From Chloroflexota bacterium (GTDB lineage Bacteria > Chloroflexota > Dehalococcoidia > Lucifugimonadales > JADFKI01), in contig VXNZ01000019.1 of the NCBI GenBank assembly GCA_009840355.1, forward strand, positions 64,101 through 128,100: DNA of 64,000 bases, given 5' to 3'. Below are positions 1-8,939 of the stretch, one piece after another; position 1 is the stretch's first letter; each line of letters opens with the position of its first letter. The position numbers were made by a program, and so were the translations under genes. Under the pieces are notes generated by a model. That model was not told the DNA's origin. It saw nothing but the letters and a program-made list of their open reading frames with translations, and ran no database searches.

Positions 1-2
1 CT

Positions 3-581
3 GTACGCGTCATCGCCAATCATTCGTCCGGCAAGATGGGCTATGCGCTCGCAGAGGCAGCAAGGGACAGAGGCGCATGCGTCTCCATTGTGTCGGCGCC
101 GACTGCACTGCCCGACCCGTTCGGCGTCAAGGTCGTAAATACGCAAACCGCGTTACACATGCAAGCCGCTCTGCACACCGAATGCGCCGACGCGGACGCA
201 CTAATAATGGCTGCTGCCGTGGCTGACTGGCGTCCGTCGAGCGCCGCGGAGCAGAAGGTCAAGAAGGGCGACTCCGACACTTGGGAAATCAGTCTGGTGA
301 AGAACCCGGACATCATCGCCGGAATCACCTACGAACGCCTAATCAAAGTTGGGTTCGCCGCTGAGAGCGAAGACCTGCTACAGAACGCGGCAAGCAAGAT
401 GCTGAGCAAGAGTTTGCACCTGATTGCCGCCAACGACATCACAGCCGAGGGCAGCGGCTTCGGCGTGGACACCAACCGAGTCATCCTATTGGACCTCGAA
501 GGCGGCAAAGAAGAGCTGCCCCTGATGAGCAAATACGACGTGGGCAGCGCAATCTTGGACAGAGTAAGCGGACTTCTGTAA
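3..581 (+). CDS. coaBC: Phosphopantothenoylcysteine synthetase domain of CoaBC (5'-truncated)
   Basis: This is the C-terminal part of the bifunctional CoaBC (Dfp) protein. The CoaB domain joins cysteine to 4'-phosphopantothenate using CTP, a step of coenzyme A synthesis in the cytoplasm. The frame is open from base 3, and the residues before the first internal Met already belong to the family (RVIANHSSGKMGYALAEAA), so the gene starts before the window. Other CoaB-like stretches are AAAVADWRP near the middle and the KNPDI segment. The CoaC decarboxylase half must lie upstream and is not seen. panB and panC, which feed the same pathway, lie about 60 kb downstream. The identification is firm; only the 5' extent is unknown. 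Confidence 0.93.
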   Translation, partial: VRVIANHSSGKMGYALAEAARDRGACVSIVSAPTALPDPFGVKVVNTQTALHMQAALHTECADADALIMAAAVADWRPSSAAEQKVKKGDSDTWEISLVKNPDIIAGITYERLIKVGFAAESEDLLQNAASKMLSKSLHLIAANDITAEGSGFGVDTNRVILLDLEGGKEELPLMSKYDVGSAILDRVSGLL

Positions 582-632
582 GATTCGCCCAACATACAAA
601 CCAATTCGCACCGAGCAAAGAAAGGACAAACA

Positions 633-818
633 ATGCCCATAGTCAGAGTAGAAATGTGGCCCGGCCGCACGCGCGAGCAGAAGGCAGAGCTGGCAAAAAT
701 CATCACCGACGCCATCAACGACATAGCCGGCGCCCCGCCCGAAGCCACCATCATCGTCTTCGAAGACGTCTCCAAAGACGACTGGGCCCAAAGCGGCAGG
801 CTGGCGTCCGACGAGTAG
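633..818 (+). CDS. 4-oxalocrotonate tautomerase family protein
   Basis: A 61-residue protein of the 4-oxalocrotonate tautomerase family, whose members use the amino-terminal proline exposed after Met removal as a general base for keto-enol tautomerisation. Pro2 is present (MPIVRVEMWPGR), and the Arg equivalent to Arg11 of the model enzyme is in place. A Trp stands where the family usually has the active-site Phe50, and the region of Arg39 reads ATIIVFEDV, so that second arginine appears to be missing. The length is typical of the hexameric short form. AAAGGA lies six bases before the ATG. The substrate cannot be deduced, and the neighbours (coaBC and a DUF262 gene) do not help. Confidence 0.85.
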   Translation: MPIVRVEMWPGRTREQKAELAKIITDAINDIAGAPPEATIIVFEDVSKDDWAQSGRLASDE

Positions 819-917
819 GCATATTGCGTCAAGGCATCCCTGCAAGCTAAAGGTTTACGGGGATGTCCGACGTCGTGCAATAAATGCCTTGCAATTCACA
901 TTTCAAAGGATTCTCCA

Positions 918-3158
918 ATGAATGTAGCCAGTTTCGACACTACAAAGCGGCTCGTTGAAGGCTTGCTTGAAGAAGTTGGAAACGGGAAGACACAACTTCC
1001 AGACTTCCAACGCGGATGGGTTTGGGATGACCATCATATTCGCGACCTCATAGCCAGTGTGTCACTGTCATTCCCTATCGGAGCTGTAATGACTCTGGAA
1101 ACGGGTGGACCCGATGTCAACTTCAAGCCACGTCCGATTGAAGGAGCCGACGAATCACTCCGAGAGGTGAGCCCCGACCTTCTGGTGCTTGACGGTCAGC
1201 AACGGCTGACTTCCTTATTCCAATCCTTGAAAACGGGGAAACCCGTCGCGACTAGAGATACAAAGGACAACGAAATTAGTCGTTGGTACTACCTAGATAT
1301 GAAAAAGTGCCTTGACGACGACGTTGACCGCGAAGAGGCAGTTCTATCCGTCCCTGAAGATAGGAAGGTGAAGACATTCCGAGGTGAAGTAACCCTGGAC
1401 CTCTCCACGCCTGAAAACGAATATGCCAACGATATTTTCCCGTTGAGGTATATCTTCAACGAAGGGGTGTGGATGAAAGGTTACATTGAGTATTGGCAAT
1501 TGAATGCCGATAAGTGGAGTTTGTATCAAGAGTTCAATGAACGTGTCATAAAGCGATTCGGACAGTATCAAGTGCCAGTGATTGAACTCGACAAAGAAAC
1601 GCCAAAGGAAGCCGTTTGTATCGTCTTTGAGAAAGTGAATCAAGGCGGTGTCTCGCTCACCGTTTTTGAACTTCTTACTGCGTCTTTCGCCGCCGATGAT
1701 TTTCAACTCCGCGAAGATTGGGAGAATCGTGAAGAACGACTTCGGAACGCCCACCCCGTACTGAGCGGTATGGAAAACACGCTTTTCTTGCAGGCGCTCA
1801 CATTGCTTGCTACGAAAGCTAGGGGCAATACCATCAGTTGCAGACGGCGGGACATCCTGCGTCTGAGAACGGATGAATACAAAGAATGGGCTAACAAGAC
1901 CGAACAGGGCTTTATGGAAGCCGCAAAGTTCTTGCATGGGCAGAAGATTTTCAACAACCGAGACCTGCCTTATCGAACGCAACTCGTTCCTCTCGCCGCT
2001 ATTTTGGCGGATTTGGAGAATGTAGCCAATACTGAAGGTGCGCGACAGAAGATCGCCCGTTGGTTCTGGTGCGGTATTCTTGGTGAGATGTATGGCGGCA
2101 CGACAGAAACAAGGTTTTCTCAAGACCTAATAGACGTGACCAACTGGGTGCATGGAGAGTCTGAATTGCCGCGCACAATTCAGGACGCCAATTTTCAGGC
2201 GAACCGTCTGCTCACGCTTCGGACACGCAATAGCGCTGCGTACAAGGGAATACATGCGCTGCTTATGCGTGACGGCAGCCGGGACTTTCTATCGGGCATC
2301 CCTATTGAGGATACGACTTTCTTCGACGAAAGTGTGGACATACACCACATATTTCCTAGAAACTGGTGTGCTCGCCAAGGCATTGGTTCCTCGCTCTTCA
2401 ACAGCATCGTCAATAAGACGGCAATCTCCGCAAGGACGAATCGCAGCATAGGTGGAAGAGCGCCATCTCTGTATCTCCCTACACTCGAAAGAAACGCAAA
2501 AGTCTCTCCTGAAGTTATGGATGAGATACTGGAATCTCACCGAATTCCTGCCTGGACCCTGCGCCTCGATGATTTCAATAGGTTCTTTGCGGACCGTGCC
2601 GAAGGGCTGCTTGAACGAATTGAGTCAGCAATGGGCAAACAGATAGCGCGTGAAGAAGGGATATTCAGACAGGAAGAACGCGACGATGATTTTGACATCA
2701 ATGCTGTCATAGACAACGGTGAATCTGTAAGAATCGAGTTCAAGTCTTCGTTGCGAATGAACTTACACACTAACAAGACTGATAAGCGAATGGAACTCGC
2801 CGCGCTCAAAACTTTGGCCGCTTTCTTGAACTCCGACGGCGGATCTTTGTTGATTGGCGTCGCGGATGACCATGAACCTGTTGGCATTCAAATTGACGGT
2901 TTCCCTAATGAAGATAGGATGAATTTACACCTCGGAAACATCGTCAATCGCACTATGGGCGCTTTGGCGATGCAGCACATCGACATCTCCTTTCAAGATT
3001 TCAGAGGTGTGCGAATAATGGTGTTAACCTGTGAGCGTTCAAATCACCCTGTCTTCGTAAAGGACGGGAACGAAGAGGTTTTCTATATTCGCTCTGGAGC
3101 GGCAACACAATCTCTATCCATAAAAGACGCTCACACATACATCAACGACCGTTTCTAA
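918..3158 (+). CDS. DUF262-HNH protein fused to an AlbA_2 (Schlafen-like) domain
   Basis: A 746-residue three-part protein. The N-terminal third is a DUF262 (GmrS/ParB-like nuclease) domain with QRGWVW near residue 31 and the hallmark DGQQRLT at about 92-98. The middle carries an HNH-type motif, VDIHHIFPRNWC near residue 473, as in the DUF1524/GmrD half of type IV restriction enzymes. From about residue 600 to the end is an AlbA_2 (divergent AAA-4, Schlafen-type) domain with IEFKSSLR, GGSLLIGVADD and a C-terminal YIRSGAATQSLS. GmrSD-like proteins cut modified phage DNA. Fusion to AlbA_2 is unusual to my knowledge and suggests a defence role, which is inference. The gene is monocistronic between coaBC and the T-box, with AAGGA seven bases before the ATG. 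Confidence 0.85.
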   Translation: MNVASFDTTKRLVEGLLEEVGNGKTQLPDFQRGWVWDDHHIRDLIASVSLSFPIGAVMTLETGGPDVNFKPRPIEGADESLREVSPDLLVLDGQQRLTSLFQSLKTGKPVATRDTKDNEISRWYYLDMKKCLDDDVDREEAVLSVPEDRKVKTFRGEVTLDLSTPENEYANDIFPLRYIFNEGVWMKGYIEYWQLNADKWSLYQEFNERVIKRFGQYQVPVIELDKETPKEAVCIVFEKVNQGGVSLTVFELLTASFAADDFQLREDWENREERLRNAHPVLSGMENTLFLQALTLLATKARGNTISCRRRDILRLRTDEYKEWANKTEQGFMEAAKFLHGQKIFNNRDLPYRTQLVPLAAILADLENVANTEGARQKIARWFWCGILGEMYGGTTETRFSQDLIDVTNWVHGESELPRTIQDANFQANRLLTLRTRNSAAYKGIHALLMRDGSRDFLSGIPIEDTTFFDESVDIHHIFPRNWCARQGIGSSLFNSIVNKTAISARTNRSIGGRAPSLYLPTLERNAKVSPEVMDEILESHRIPAWTLRLDDFNRFFADRAEGLLERIESAMGKQIAREEGIFRQEERDDDFDINAVIDNGESVRIEFKSSLRMNLHTNKTDKRMELAALKTLAAFLNSDGGSLLIGVADDHEPVGIQIDGFPNEDRMNLHLGNIVNRTMGALAMQHIDISFQDFRGVRIMVLTCERSNHPVFVKDGNEEVFYIRSGAATQSLSIKDAHTYINDRF

Positions 3159-3162
3159 ATCC

Positions 3163-3192
3163 TTGACACCGCCCCACAACACGCGCTAACAT
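3163..3192 (+). promoter_or_regulatory. Sigma-70-type promoter of the trpS/trp leader
   Basis: TTGACA at 3163-3168 is followed after 18 bases by TAACAT at 3187-3192. This places the transcription start near 3200, just before the first stem of the T-box leader. The perfect -35 box right after the stop codon of the upstream gene makes it the likely promoter for trpS and possibly the whole trp cluster. Confidence 0.65.
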
Positions 3193-3211
3193 CATTGCGA
3201 ACATACTCACA

Positions 3212-3510
3212 AATGCGTTGAGCAGGAGTAGTAGGTTTTCCAGCGGGGTTCCAGAGAACCGGGATAGGTGAGAGCCGGTGCCCGCGCAGATGACTGAATG
3301 GACCTGGGAGCTGCCACCCGAAAGCCCTCACAACAGGCAAGTAGGCGTGGACGGATAGGGCACCGTTACCATAACCCATGGTATCGAGAGTGCATCGACA
3401 CTCTCCGTACTTCGAATGAGGCCGCTTGCATTCGCGTTACGGTGATGTGCGGCGGCGAATTAGGGTGGCACCACGGATTTCAACCCGTCCCTTTGTGGAC
3501 GGGTTTTTTC
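3212..3510 (+). ncRNA. T-box leader responsive to tRNA-Trp
   Basis: This is a T-box riboswitch, a leader that binds a specific uncharged tRNA and then prevents termination. The T-box consensus AGGGTGGCACCACGG is at 3462-3476. Its UGGC bulge would pair with a tRNA ending GCCA. A specifier context GAA-TGG-A is at 3296-3302, with the Trp codon TGG at 3299-3301 preceded by the usual GAA and followed by a purine. GGAGTAGTA at about 3223 fits the opposite side of the specifier loop. A terminator hairpin follows at 3481-3509, and trpS starts 115 bases later. The tRNA-Trp gene at 36773 has anticodon CCA and discriminator G, matching both contact points. Exact stem borders were not folded. Confidence 0.93.
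3481..3509 (+). terminator. T-box conditional terminator
   Basis: The hairpin pairs AACCCGTCC with GGACGGGTT around a CTTTGT loop and is followed by a run of T. It directly follows the T-box sequence and should form when charged tRNA-Trp is abundant, stopping transcription before trpS. Confidence 0.9.
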
Positions 3511-3624
3511 TTGCCATTTTCAGAATCAGGGAGGCAGTTGCACGATGAGCATCATCGGCGCATTATTCTGGCGAAGCCGCTAGTTGAACACAGCACATAC
3601 CGAAGTTCAATGAGGTTTCAAGCC

Positions 3625-4683
3625 ATGACAACTCAAACGAAAACGACAATCGCAGCCCCAGCACCGATCACTGCCGGAAAGCGGCGCGTGTTCAGCGGCA
3701 TACAGCCATCCGGCGAGGTGCAGTTGGGCAACTATCTCGGCGCCATCAAGGGCTGGGTTGAGCGACAGGAAGAGAAGATTAACTTCTTCTGTCTCGTGGA
3801 TCTGCACGCCATCACGGTGTACCAAGACCCCGACGAACTACGCAATCAAACGCGCTCGCTGGCGGCAGTGCTTTTCGCCGCCGGACTGCACCCGGACAAG
3901 AGCACGGTATTCGTGCAGAGCCATGTTGCCGCGCACGCCGAGTCGTGCTGGGTGCTCAACTGCGTCACTCCTATGGGCTGGCTCGAGCGCATGACGCAAT
4001 TCAAGGACAAGTCGTCGCGGCAGGAAAGCGTGTCCGCGGGCTTGTTCGACTACCCCGTTCTGATGGCGGGCGACATCCTGCTTTACGACTCGCACGAAGT
4101 GCCGGTCGGCGACGACCAGCGCCAGCACGTCGAACTCGCGCGCGACATCGCCATCCGCTTCAACCGCATCTACGGCGACACATTCGTCGTGCCGGAGCCG
4201 ATGATCCCTGAGATCGGCGCGCGCGTGATGGGAATGAACGACCCTACGGTCAAGATGTCCAAGAGCTACGCGCACATCCGCGGGCACGCCGTCCGAATGT
4301 TGGACGAGCCGAAGGAAATCGAGCGCACAATCAAGCGCGCCGTTACCGACTCTGGTAGCGACATAGTGTTCTCTGATGACCCGGAGAAGGCAGGGGTGAA
4401 CAACCTGCTCGGCATCTACAAGGTTATCACCGACAAGTCGCAGGCCGATGTGGTATCCGACTTCGCGGACGCGCGCGGCTACGGCGATCTGAAGTCGCGC
4501 GTGGCAGAAGTCGTCATAGACGCGCTCGCGCCGATTCAGCAGCGGTATTACGAATTCATGGACGATCCCGCCGAGCTGGACCGCATGCTCGCTCGCGGCG
4601 CGGAGAGCGCTGCCGCCGTTGCGACGCCCAAGATGGACGAACTAAAACGACGTGTGGGCTTCGTCCTGCCGCCACCCCAATGA
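3625..4683 (+). CDS. trpS: Tryptophanyl-tRNA synthetase
   Basis: A 352-residue class I aminoacyl-tRNA synthetase that charges tRNA-Trp. The N-terminal FSGIQPSGEVQLGNYLGAIKG carries the HIGH-equivalent GNYLG at residues 35-39, and the KMSKS loop (VKMSKS) is at 210-214. Length is normal for bacterial TrpRS. The ATG at 3625 was chosen because a GAGG Shine-Dalgarno at 3612-3615 precedes it. The open frame continues upstream through the T-box and terminator, which cannot be coding. The T-box leader controls the gene, and trpE follows 68 bases later, so synthetase and biosynthesis genes may respond together to uncharged tRNA-Trp. Confidence 0.97.
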   Translation: MTTQTKTTIAAPAPITAGKRRVFSGIQPSGEVQLGNYLGAIKGWVERQEEKINFFCLVDLHAITVYQDPDELRNQTRSLAAVLFAAGLHPDKSTVFVQSHVAAHAESCWVLNCVTPMGWLERMTQFKDKSSRQESVSAGLFDYPVLMAGDILLYDSHEVPVGDDQRQHVELARDIAIRFNRIYGDTFVVPEPMIPEIGARVMGMNDPTVKMSKSYAHIRGHAVRMLDEPKEIERTIKRAVTDSGSDIVFSDDPEKAGVNNLLGIYKVITDKSQADVVSDFADARGYGDLKSRVAEVVIDALAPIQQRYYEFMDDPAELDRMLARGAESAAAVATPKMDELKRRVGFVLPPPQ

Positions 4684-4698
4684 ACTAACATTTTCTCT

Positions 4699-4728
4699 GG
4701 CTGCCGCCAGTGAGAATAGGCGGCAGCC
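4699..4728 (+). terminator. Intercistronic hairpin between trpS and trpE
   Basis: A ten-base perfect stem, GGCTGCCGCC (4699-4708) with GGCGGCAGCC (4719-4728), is followed by GGCTGTTTT. It could be a partial terminator or an RNA-processing or stability element that lowers trp gene expression relative to trpS. No leader peptide with tandem Trp codons was found, so classical attenuation is not supported. Confidence 0.5.
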
Positions 4729-4751
4729 GGCTGTTTTGGAGGAACGCGACA

Positions 4752-6206
4752 ATGTACTACCCTGACTTGGAGCAAGTGAAATCGCTTGCTCACAAGGGGA
4801 ATCTAATTCCCATATCACGCGAAATCAACGCTGACTTGGACACGCCGGTCAGCGCATATCTAAAAGTGGCGCGGCCACCCTACTCGTTCCTGCTGGAAAG
4901 CGTGGAAGGCGGCGAGCGAATGGCGCGCTTCAGCTTCATCGGCACAGAACCGCACAGCATAATCAAGACAGGTTATGGACAGGGACACGGAATGATTGAC
5001 CCGCTCAACCCTGTCGAACAAGAGCTTAGCCAATTCAAACTCATCGAAGTGCCGGGCATGATGCGATTCAACGGCGGAGCGGTCGGCTACCTGTCTTACG
5101 AATCCGTCGGATACTTCGAGAAATTGCCCACGCCCGAAACCGTGATAATAGATGTGCCGGAATCGGTATTCATGCTGACGATGACATATCTCGTCTTCGA
5201 CCACATCGGGCATACCATCAGCGTCGTGAGCCACGCCCATCTCGACGGCGATGTGGAGGCAGCGTACAACGCGGCGACCGCGCGCATCGACGACCTGATT
5301 GCACGGCTGCGTGCGCCGCTGGACATACCCATGCCATCGCAAAGCGCGGCTGATCAGAAGCTCGCCACCACATCCAACATGACATTCGAAGAGTTCGCCG
5401 ATATGGTGAATCATGTGAAGGAATACATCGTCGCGGGAGATGTGATACAAACTGTCGTATCGCAGCGGCTATCGCGCCCGACGACAGCCGACCCCTTCCA
5501 GATTTATCGATCGTTGCGCGCGATTAATCCTTCGCCGTATATGTACTTCTTCGAGATTGACGGCTTTCAGATTGTAGGCGCGTCTCCGGAGATGCTGGTG
5601 CGCGTGGAGAACGGCATTGTAACTACGAACCCTATTGCCGGCACGCGACCGCGCGGCAAGAACGCGCAGGAAGACGATGCCAATGAAGAAGAATTGCGCG
5701 GCGATGAAAAAGAACAGGCTGAGCACATCATGCTGGTCGATTTAGGGCGCAACGACATCGGGCGCGTGAGCGAGCCGGGCACGGTGAAAGTCAACCAGCT
5801 GATGGACGTCGAGCGATACTCACACGTGATGCACTTAGTCTCGCGCGTGAGCGGCAAGCTCCGCGACGGCTACACGAACTTTGACGCGCTCCGGGCATGC
5901 TTCCCCGCAGGCACGGTTTCCGGCGCTCCTAAGATTCGCGCGATGGAGATAATAGCAGAGCTCGAGCCGGACAAGCGCGGTCCATATGCGGGCGCGGTGG
6001 GCTACTTCGACTTCATGGGCAATATGGACACTGCGATCGACATCCGCACGCTGATAATCAAAGATGGCATCGCGCACGCCCAAGCAGGCGGCGGCATCGT
6101 CTATGACAGCACACCGGACTTCGAGTACCGCGAAACACTGCATAAGGCATCTGCTCTGATGCGCGCAATCGACGACGCCGAAGAAGTCGGCATCACACAT
6201 CAATAG
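4752..6206 (+). CDS. trpE: Anthranilate synthase component I
   Basis: A 484-residue anthranilate synthase large subunit, which makes anthranilate from chorismate with ammonia supplied by TrpG, the first committed step of tryptophan synthesis. The N-terminal half contains the feedback-site region ([16 protein letters not shown]). The C-terminal chorismate-binding domain shows [42 protein letters not shown] and [10 protein letters not shown]. The ATG at 4752 has GGAGGA at 4738-4743; an in-frame ATG at 4710 lies in the intercistronic hairpin and is rejected. trpG follows after 92 bases, so the two subunits are separate rather than fused. Confidence 0.97.
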   Translation: MYYPDLEQVKSLAHKGNLIPISREINADLDTPVSAYLKVARPPYSFLLESVEGGERMARFSFIGTEPHSIIKTGYGQGHGMIDPLNPVEQELSQFKLIEVPGMMRFNGGAVGYLSYESVGYFEKLPTPETVIIDVPESVFMLTMTYLVFDHIGHTISVVSHAHLDGDVEAAYNAATARIDDLIARLRAPLDIPMPSQSAADQKLATTSNMTFEEFADMVNHVKEYIVAGDVIQTVVSQRLSRPTTADPFQIYRSLRAINPSPYMYFFEIDGFQIVGASPEMLVRVENGIVTTNPIAGTRPRGKNAQEDDANEEELRGDEKEQAEHIMLVDLGRNDIGRVSEPGTVKVNQLMDVERYSHVMHLVSRVSGKLRDGYTNFDALRACFPAGTVSGAPKIRAMEIIAELEPDKRGPYAGAVGYFDFMGNMDTAIDIRTLIIKDGIAHAQAGGGIVYDSTPDFEYRETLHKASALMRAIDDAEEVGITHQ

Positions 6207-6298
6207 ACTATTCACGGCAAGGCGCACACGGCAATGCTGCCCGACCATTACGCCTATAACACATCGCCCTGCGGCTTGCCTCCTGCAAAGGACAACCA

Positions 6299-6862
6299 AT
6301 GATACTCTTGATTGACAACTACGACAGTTTCACCTACAACCTGTACCAGTACCTGTGCGAACTCGGCGCGGACGTGGATGTCGCGCGCAACGACAAGATT
6401 ACCATCGCGGAAATCGAAGAGAAGGCGCCGGAGAAGATTGTCATATCGCCGGGTCCTTGCACGCCGAAGGAAGCGGGCATATCAAACGAAGTCATCCAGC
6501 ACTTCGGCGACCGCACACCAACGCTCGGTGTGTGCCTTGGACACCAGTGCATCGGCGATGTGTACGGCGGCACGGTAACCGGCGCCGGCGAGATTATGCA
6601 CGGCAAGATGTCGAGCATCAAGCACGACGGCGAGGGCGTCTTCAAGGGACTACCTAACCCATTCGACGCGATTCGCTACCATTCGTTAGCGGTCATGGAG
6701 GCCGACATTCCCGATGACCTGGAAATCACCGCCTGGACGGACACCGGCATCGTGATGGGCGTGCGCCACAAGACGCATCCCGTAGAGGGCATACAGTTCC
6801 ACCCAGAGTCTATAATGACTAAGGTTGGACACGATCTTCTGCGAAATTTCCTCGAAATGTAG
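6299..6862 (+). CDS. trpG: Anthranilate synthase component II (glutamine amidotransferase)
   Basis: A 187-residue class I glutamine amidotransferase that supplies ammonia to TrpE. The nucleophile is Cys79 in LGVCLGHQ, with the catalytic His168 and Glu170 in GIQFHPES. The oxyanion loop is SPGPCTPKEAG. Length and start (LLIDNYDSFTYNL) are typical. AAAGGA lies six bases before the ATG. In many bacteria this subunit also serves para-aminobenzoate synthase as PabA; its place between trpE and trpD supports the tryptophan role, but a dual role cannot be excluded. Confidence 0.96.
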   Translation: MILLIDNYDSFTYNLYQYLCELGADVDVARNDKITIAEIEEKAPEKIVISPGPCTPKEAGISNEVIQHFGDRTPTLGVCLGHQCIGDVYGGTVTGAGEIMHGKMSSIKHDGEGVFKGLPNPFDAIRYHSLAVMEADIPDDLEITAWTDTGIVMGVRHKTHPVEGIQFHPESIMTKVGHDLLRNFLEM

Positions 6863-6898
6863 CAGCGCAACTTGCAGCGCGAAGCAGTGGAGTTAGCG

Positions 6899-7912
6899 AT
6901 GATTAGAGAAGCCATTGAAGCGGTCGTGAGCGGCGAATCCCTGTCGCTGGAAGCCGCCGCGCAGGCGATGAACGAGATAATGAGCGGCGAGGCGACGCCC
7001 GCGCAGTTCGGCGCATTCGTAACAGCGCTGCGCCTCAAGGGCGAGACCGTTGACGAGATCGCCGGCATGGCTCAGGTCATGCGCCAGCACTCGCTACAGG
7101 TCAAAGTGGACGGCGCTCTGGTGGACACCTGCGGCACGGGCGGCGACGGTTCCGGCACTTTCAACATATCCACCACCGCGGCATTCGTGGCGGCTGGCGC
7201 GGGCGCGAAGGTCGCCAAGCACGGAAATCGCGCGATGTCCGGCTCATCCGGCAGCGCGGATGTGCTCGAAGCGCTGGGCGCGAATATCGCACTCAGCCCG
7301 GAATCAGTTGCGCGCTGCATCAACGAGACGGGCTTCGGCTTCATGTTCGCGCAGGGCTTTCATCCGTCAATGCGCTTCGCCGCCGGTCCGCGCCGCGAAA
7401 TAGGCATTCGCACGGTGTTCAACATATTGGGACCGCTCACGAACCCGGCCGGCGCAGGCGCACAAGTCATCGGCGTCGCGGATGCGTCAATGGCGGCGAA
7501 GATGGCGCAGGCGCTGAGCAGACTCGGCAGCAAGCGTGCGTTGGTCGTACATGGCAATGACGGCTTGGACGAAATTACTATCGCGGAGTCCACACAAGTT
7601 TGGGAACTCAACGAGGGCGCCGTCAGCGAGTACTCAATCTCCCCGGAAGACTTGGGTCTCGACAAGTCGCCGCTCAGTGAAGTGCAAGTCTCCAACACCG
7701 CGCAAAGCGCACAGACGCTCCGCGACGTTCTCGACGGCGGCACGGGCGCAGCGCGAGACATCGTGCTTCTCAACGCCGCAGCCGCGCTACTCGCCGGCGG
7801 ACAGGTGGATAGCCTCCAAGATGGCATCGCCGCAGCCGCCAAGTCCATAGACGAAGGCAGCGCAAATTCTCGCATGGAAGCATTCATCGCGCTTAGCCAA
7901 AGTTTGGAATAG
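6899..7912 (+). CDS. trpD: Anthranilate phosphoribosyltransferase
   Basis: A 337-residue TrpD, which transfers phosphoribose from PRPP to anthranilate. The PRPP-binding signature GTGGDGSGTFNISTTAAFV begins near residue 79, followed by KHGNRAMSGSSGSADVLEALG and the RREIGIRTVFNILGPLTNPA segment. The ATG at 6899 has GTGGAG at 6887-6892; an upstream TTG at 6872 has no ribosome-binding site. The gene is 36 bases after trpG. It is followed by about 245 bases without a recognisable gene before trpC, so trpC-trpF may have weaker or separate expression. Confidence 0.96.
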   Translation: MIREAIEAVVSGESLSLEAAAQAMNEIMSGEATPAQFGAFVTALRLKGETVDEIAGMAQVMRQHSLQVKVDGALVDTCGTGGDGSGTFNISTTAAFVAAGAGAKVAKHGNRAMSGSSGSADVLEALGANIALSPESVARCINETGFGFMFAQGFHPSMRFAAGPRREIGIRTVFNILGPLTNPAGAGAQVIGVADASMAAKMAQALSRLGSKRALVVHGNDGLDEITIAESTQVWELNEGAVSEYSISPEDLGLDKSPLSEVQVSNTAQSAQTLRDVLDGGTGAARDIVLLNAAAALLAGGQVDSLQDGIAAAAKSIDEGSANSRMEAFIALSQSLE

Positions 7913-8156
7913 TCTAGTATAGAAGAAACTTCATGGTCTCTAGAAGAACGGAATGGAGTAGCCAAGTGCAGGCACACAAGGCGTCTCAATCGGCGACAAA
8001 TACTTGACCTACAACTAGCGTCGCAACAAGGCGGAAGACCTAACCGAATGGCTAAACTACGCCAACGGCGGCGGTGTCAAAGTCTATCTGGTGGCATTAG
8101 CCTGCCACAAGCAACGGTAAGGCGTGATTGGCTGAACCTCCGATGAGAAGGGTAAA

Positions 8157-8939
8157 ATGGCAGACATACTGCAGAAAATAGTGGAAGTCAAGCGCGTCGA
8201 GGTTGAACGGCTGAAGGCGGAAATGCCTATTGCTGAACTTGAAGCAAGGATCGAGGCGCAGGCGCCGCCGCTCAATTTGGCGGGCGCACTGTTTGGCGAA
8301 TCGGTGCGCATCATCGCGGAAGTGAAGAAGGCTTCGCCGTCCAAGGGGCTGCTGCGCGAGAATTTCGACCCAAAGTCGCTTGCAAAGATTTACACCGACA
8401 ACGGCGCTGCCGCTATTTCCGTGCTGACTAACACCGACCACTTTCAGGGCAGCATTGAGCACCTGAGCGCCGTCCACTCGGTCGCCAACCCGCGCAAGAT
8501 TCCCGTGCTGCGCAAGGAGTTCATCTTCGACGAGTATCAGGTGTACGAAGCGCGTGCCTACGGTGCGGACGCCATCCTGCTCATCGTCGCGATGCTCACT
8601 CCGGACCGCTTGAAAGCCCTGATGAACTTGAGCCGAAAATTCTGGATGCAGTGTCTGGTAGAAGTGCATGACGAAGATGAACTGAAAGTTGCGGCGGCAG
8701 CCGGCGCGGAGGTCATCGGCATCAACAATCGTGACCTTCGCACATTCACCACCGACCTGGCAGTTACCGAGCGGCTGGCGTCCAAAGTGCCGTTTAGCAG
8801 CGTGGTCGTAAGCGAGAGCGGCATCAACAACCGCGAGCATCTGCAGCGCGTACAGAAGGCGGGCGCACACGCCGCGCTCATCGGTGAGGCGCTCGTTACC
8901 GCGCCCGATGTCGGCGCCAAGTTGGGAGAATTGGTATGA
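8157..8939 (+). CDS. trpC: Indole-3-glycerol-phosphate synthase
   Basis: A 260-residue (beta/alpha)8-barrel enzyme that closes the indole ring to give indole-3-glycerol phosphate. Typical segments are IIAEVKKASPSKG with the catalytic Lys, IYTDNGAAAISVLTN, PVLRKEFIFDEYQVYEARA, EVIGINNRDLRTF and VVSESGI. AGAAGGG precedes the ATG. The stop codon overlaps the trpF start (ATGA), which implies translational coupling. Confidence 0.97.
   Translation: MADILQKIVEVKRVEVERLKAEMPIAELEARIEAQAPPLNLAGALFGESVRIIAEVKKASPSKGLLRENFDPKSLAKIYTDNGAAAISVLTNTDHFQGSIEHLSAVHSVANPRKIPVLRKEFIFDEYQVYEARAYGADAILLIVAMLTPDRLKALMNLSRKFWMQCLVEVHDEDELKVAAAAGAEVIGINNRDLRTFTTDLAVTERLASKVPFSSVVVSESGINNREHLQRVQKAGAHAALIGEALVTAPDVGAKLGELV

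Noticed and set aside
3298-3624. Upstream extension of the trpS frame
   Set aside because: This part holds the T-box and its terminator; the ATG at 3625 has a ribosome-binding site and gives the normal TrpRS length.
4684-4751. Classical trp attenuator with a leader peptide ahead of trpE
   Set aside because: There is a hairpin, but no short frame with tandem Trp codons; control is better explained by the T-box ahead of trpS.
7913-8156. Possible gene remnant between trpD and trpC
   Set aside because: Short stretches look codon-like, but stops interrupt every frame and I could match none to a family.
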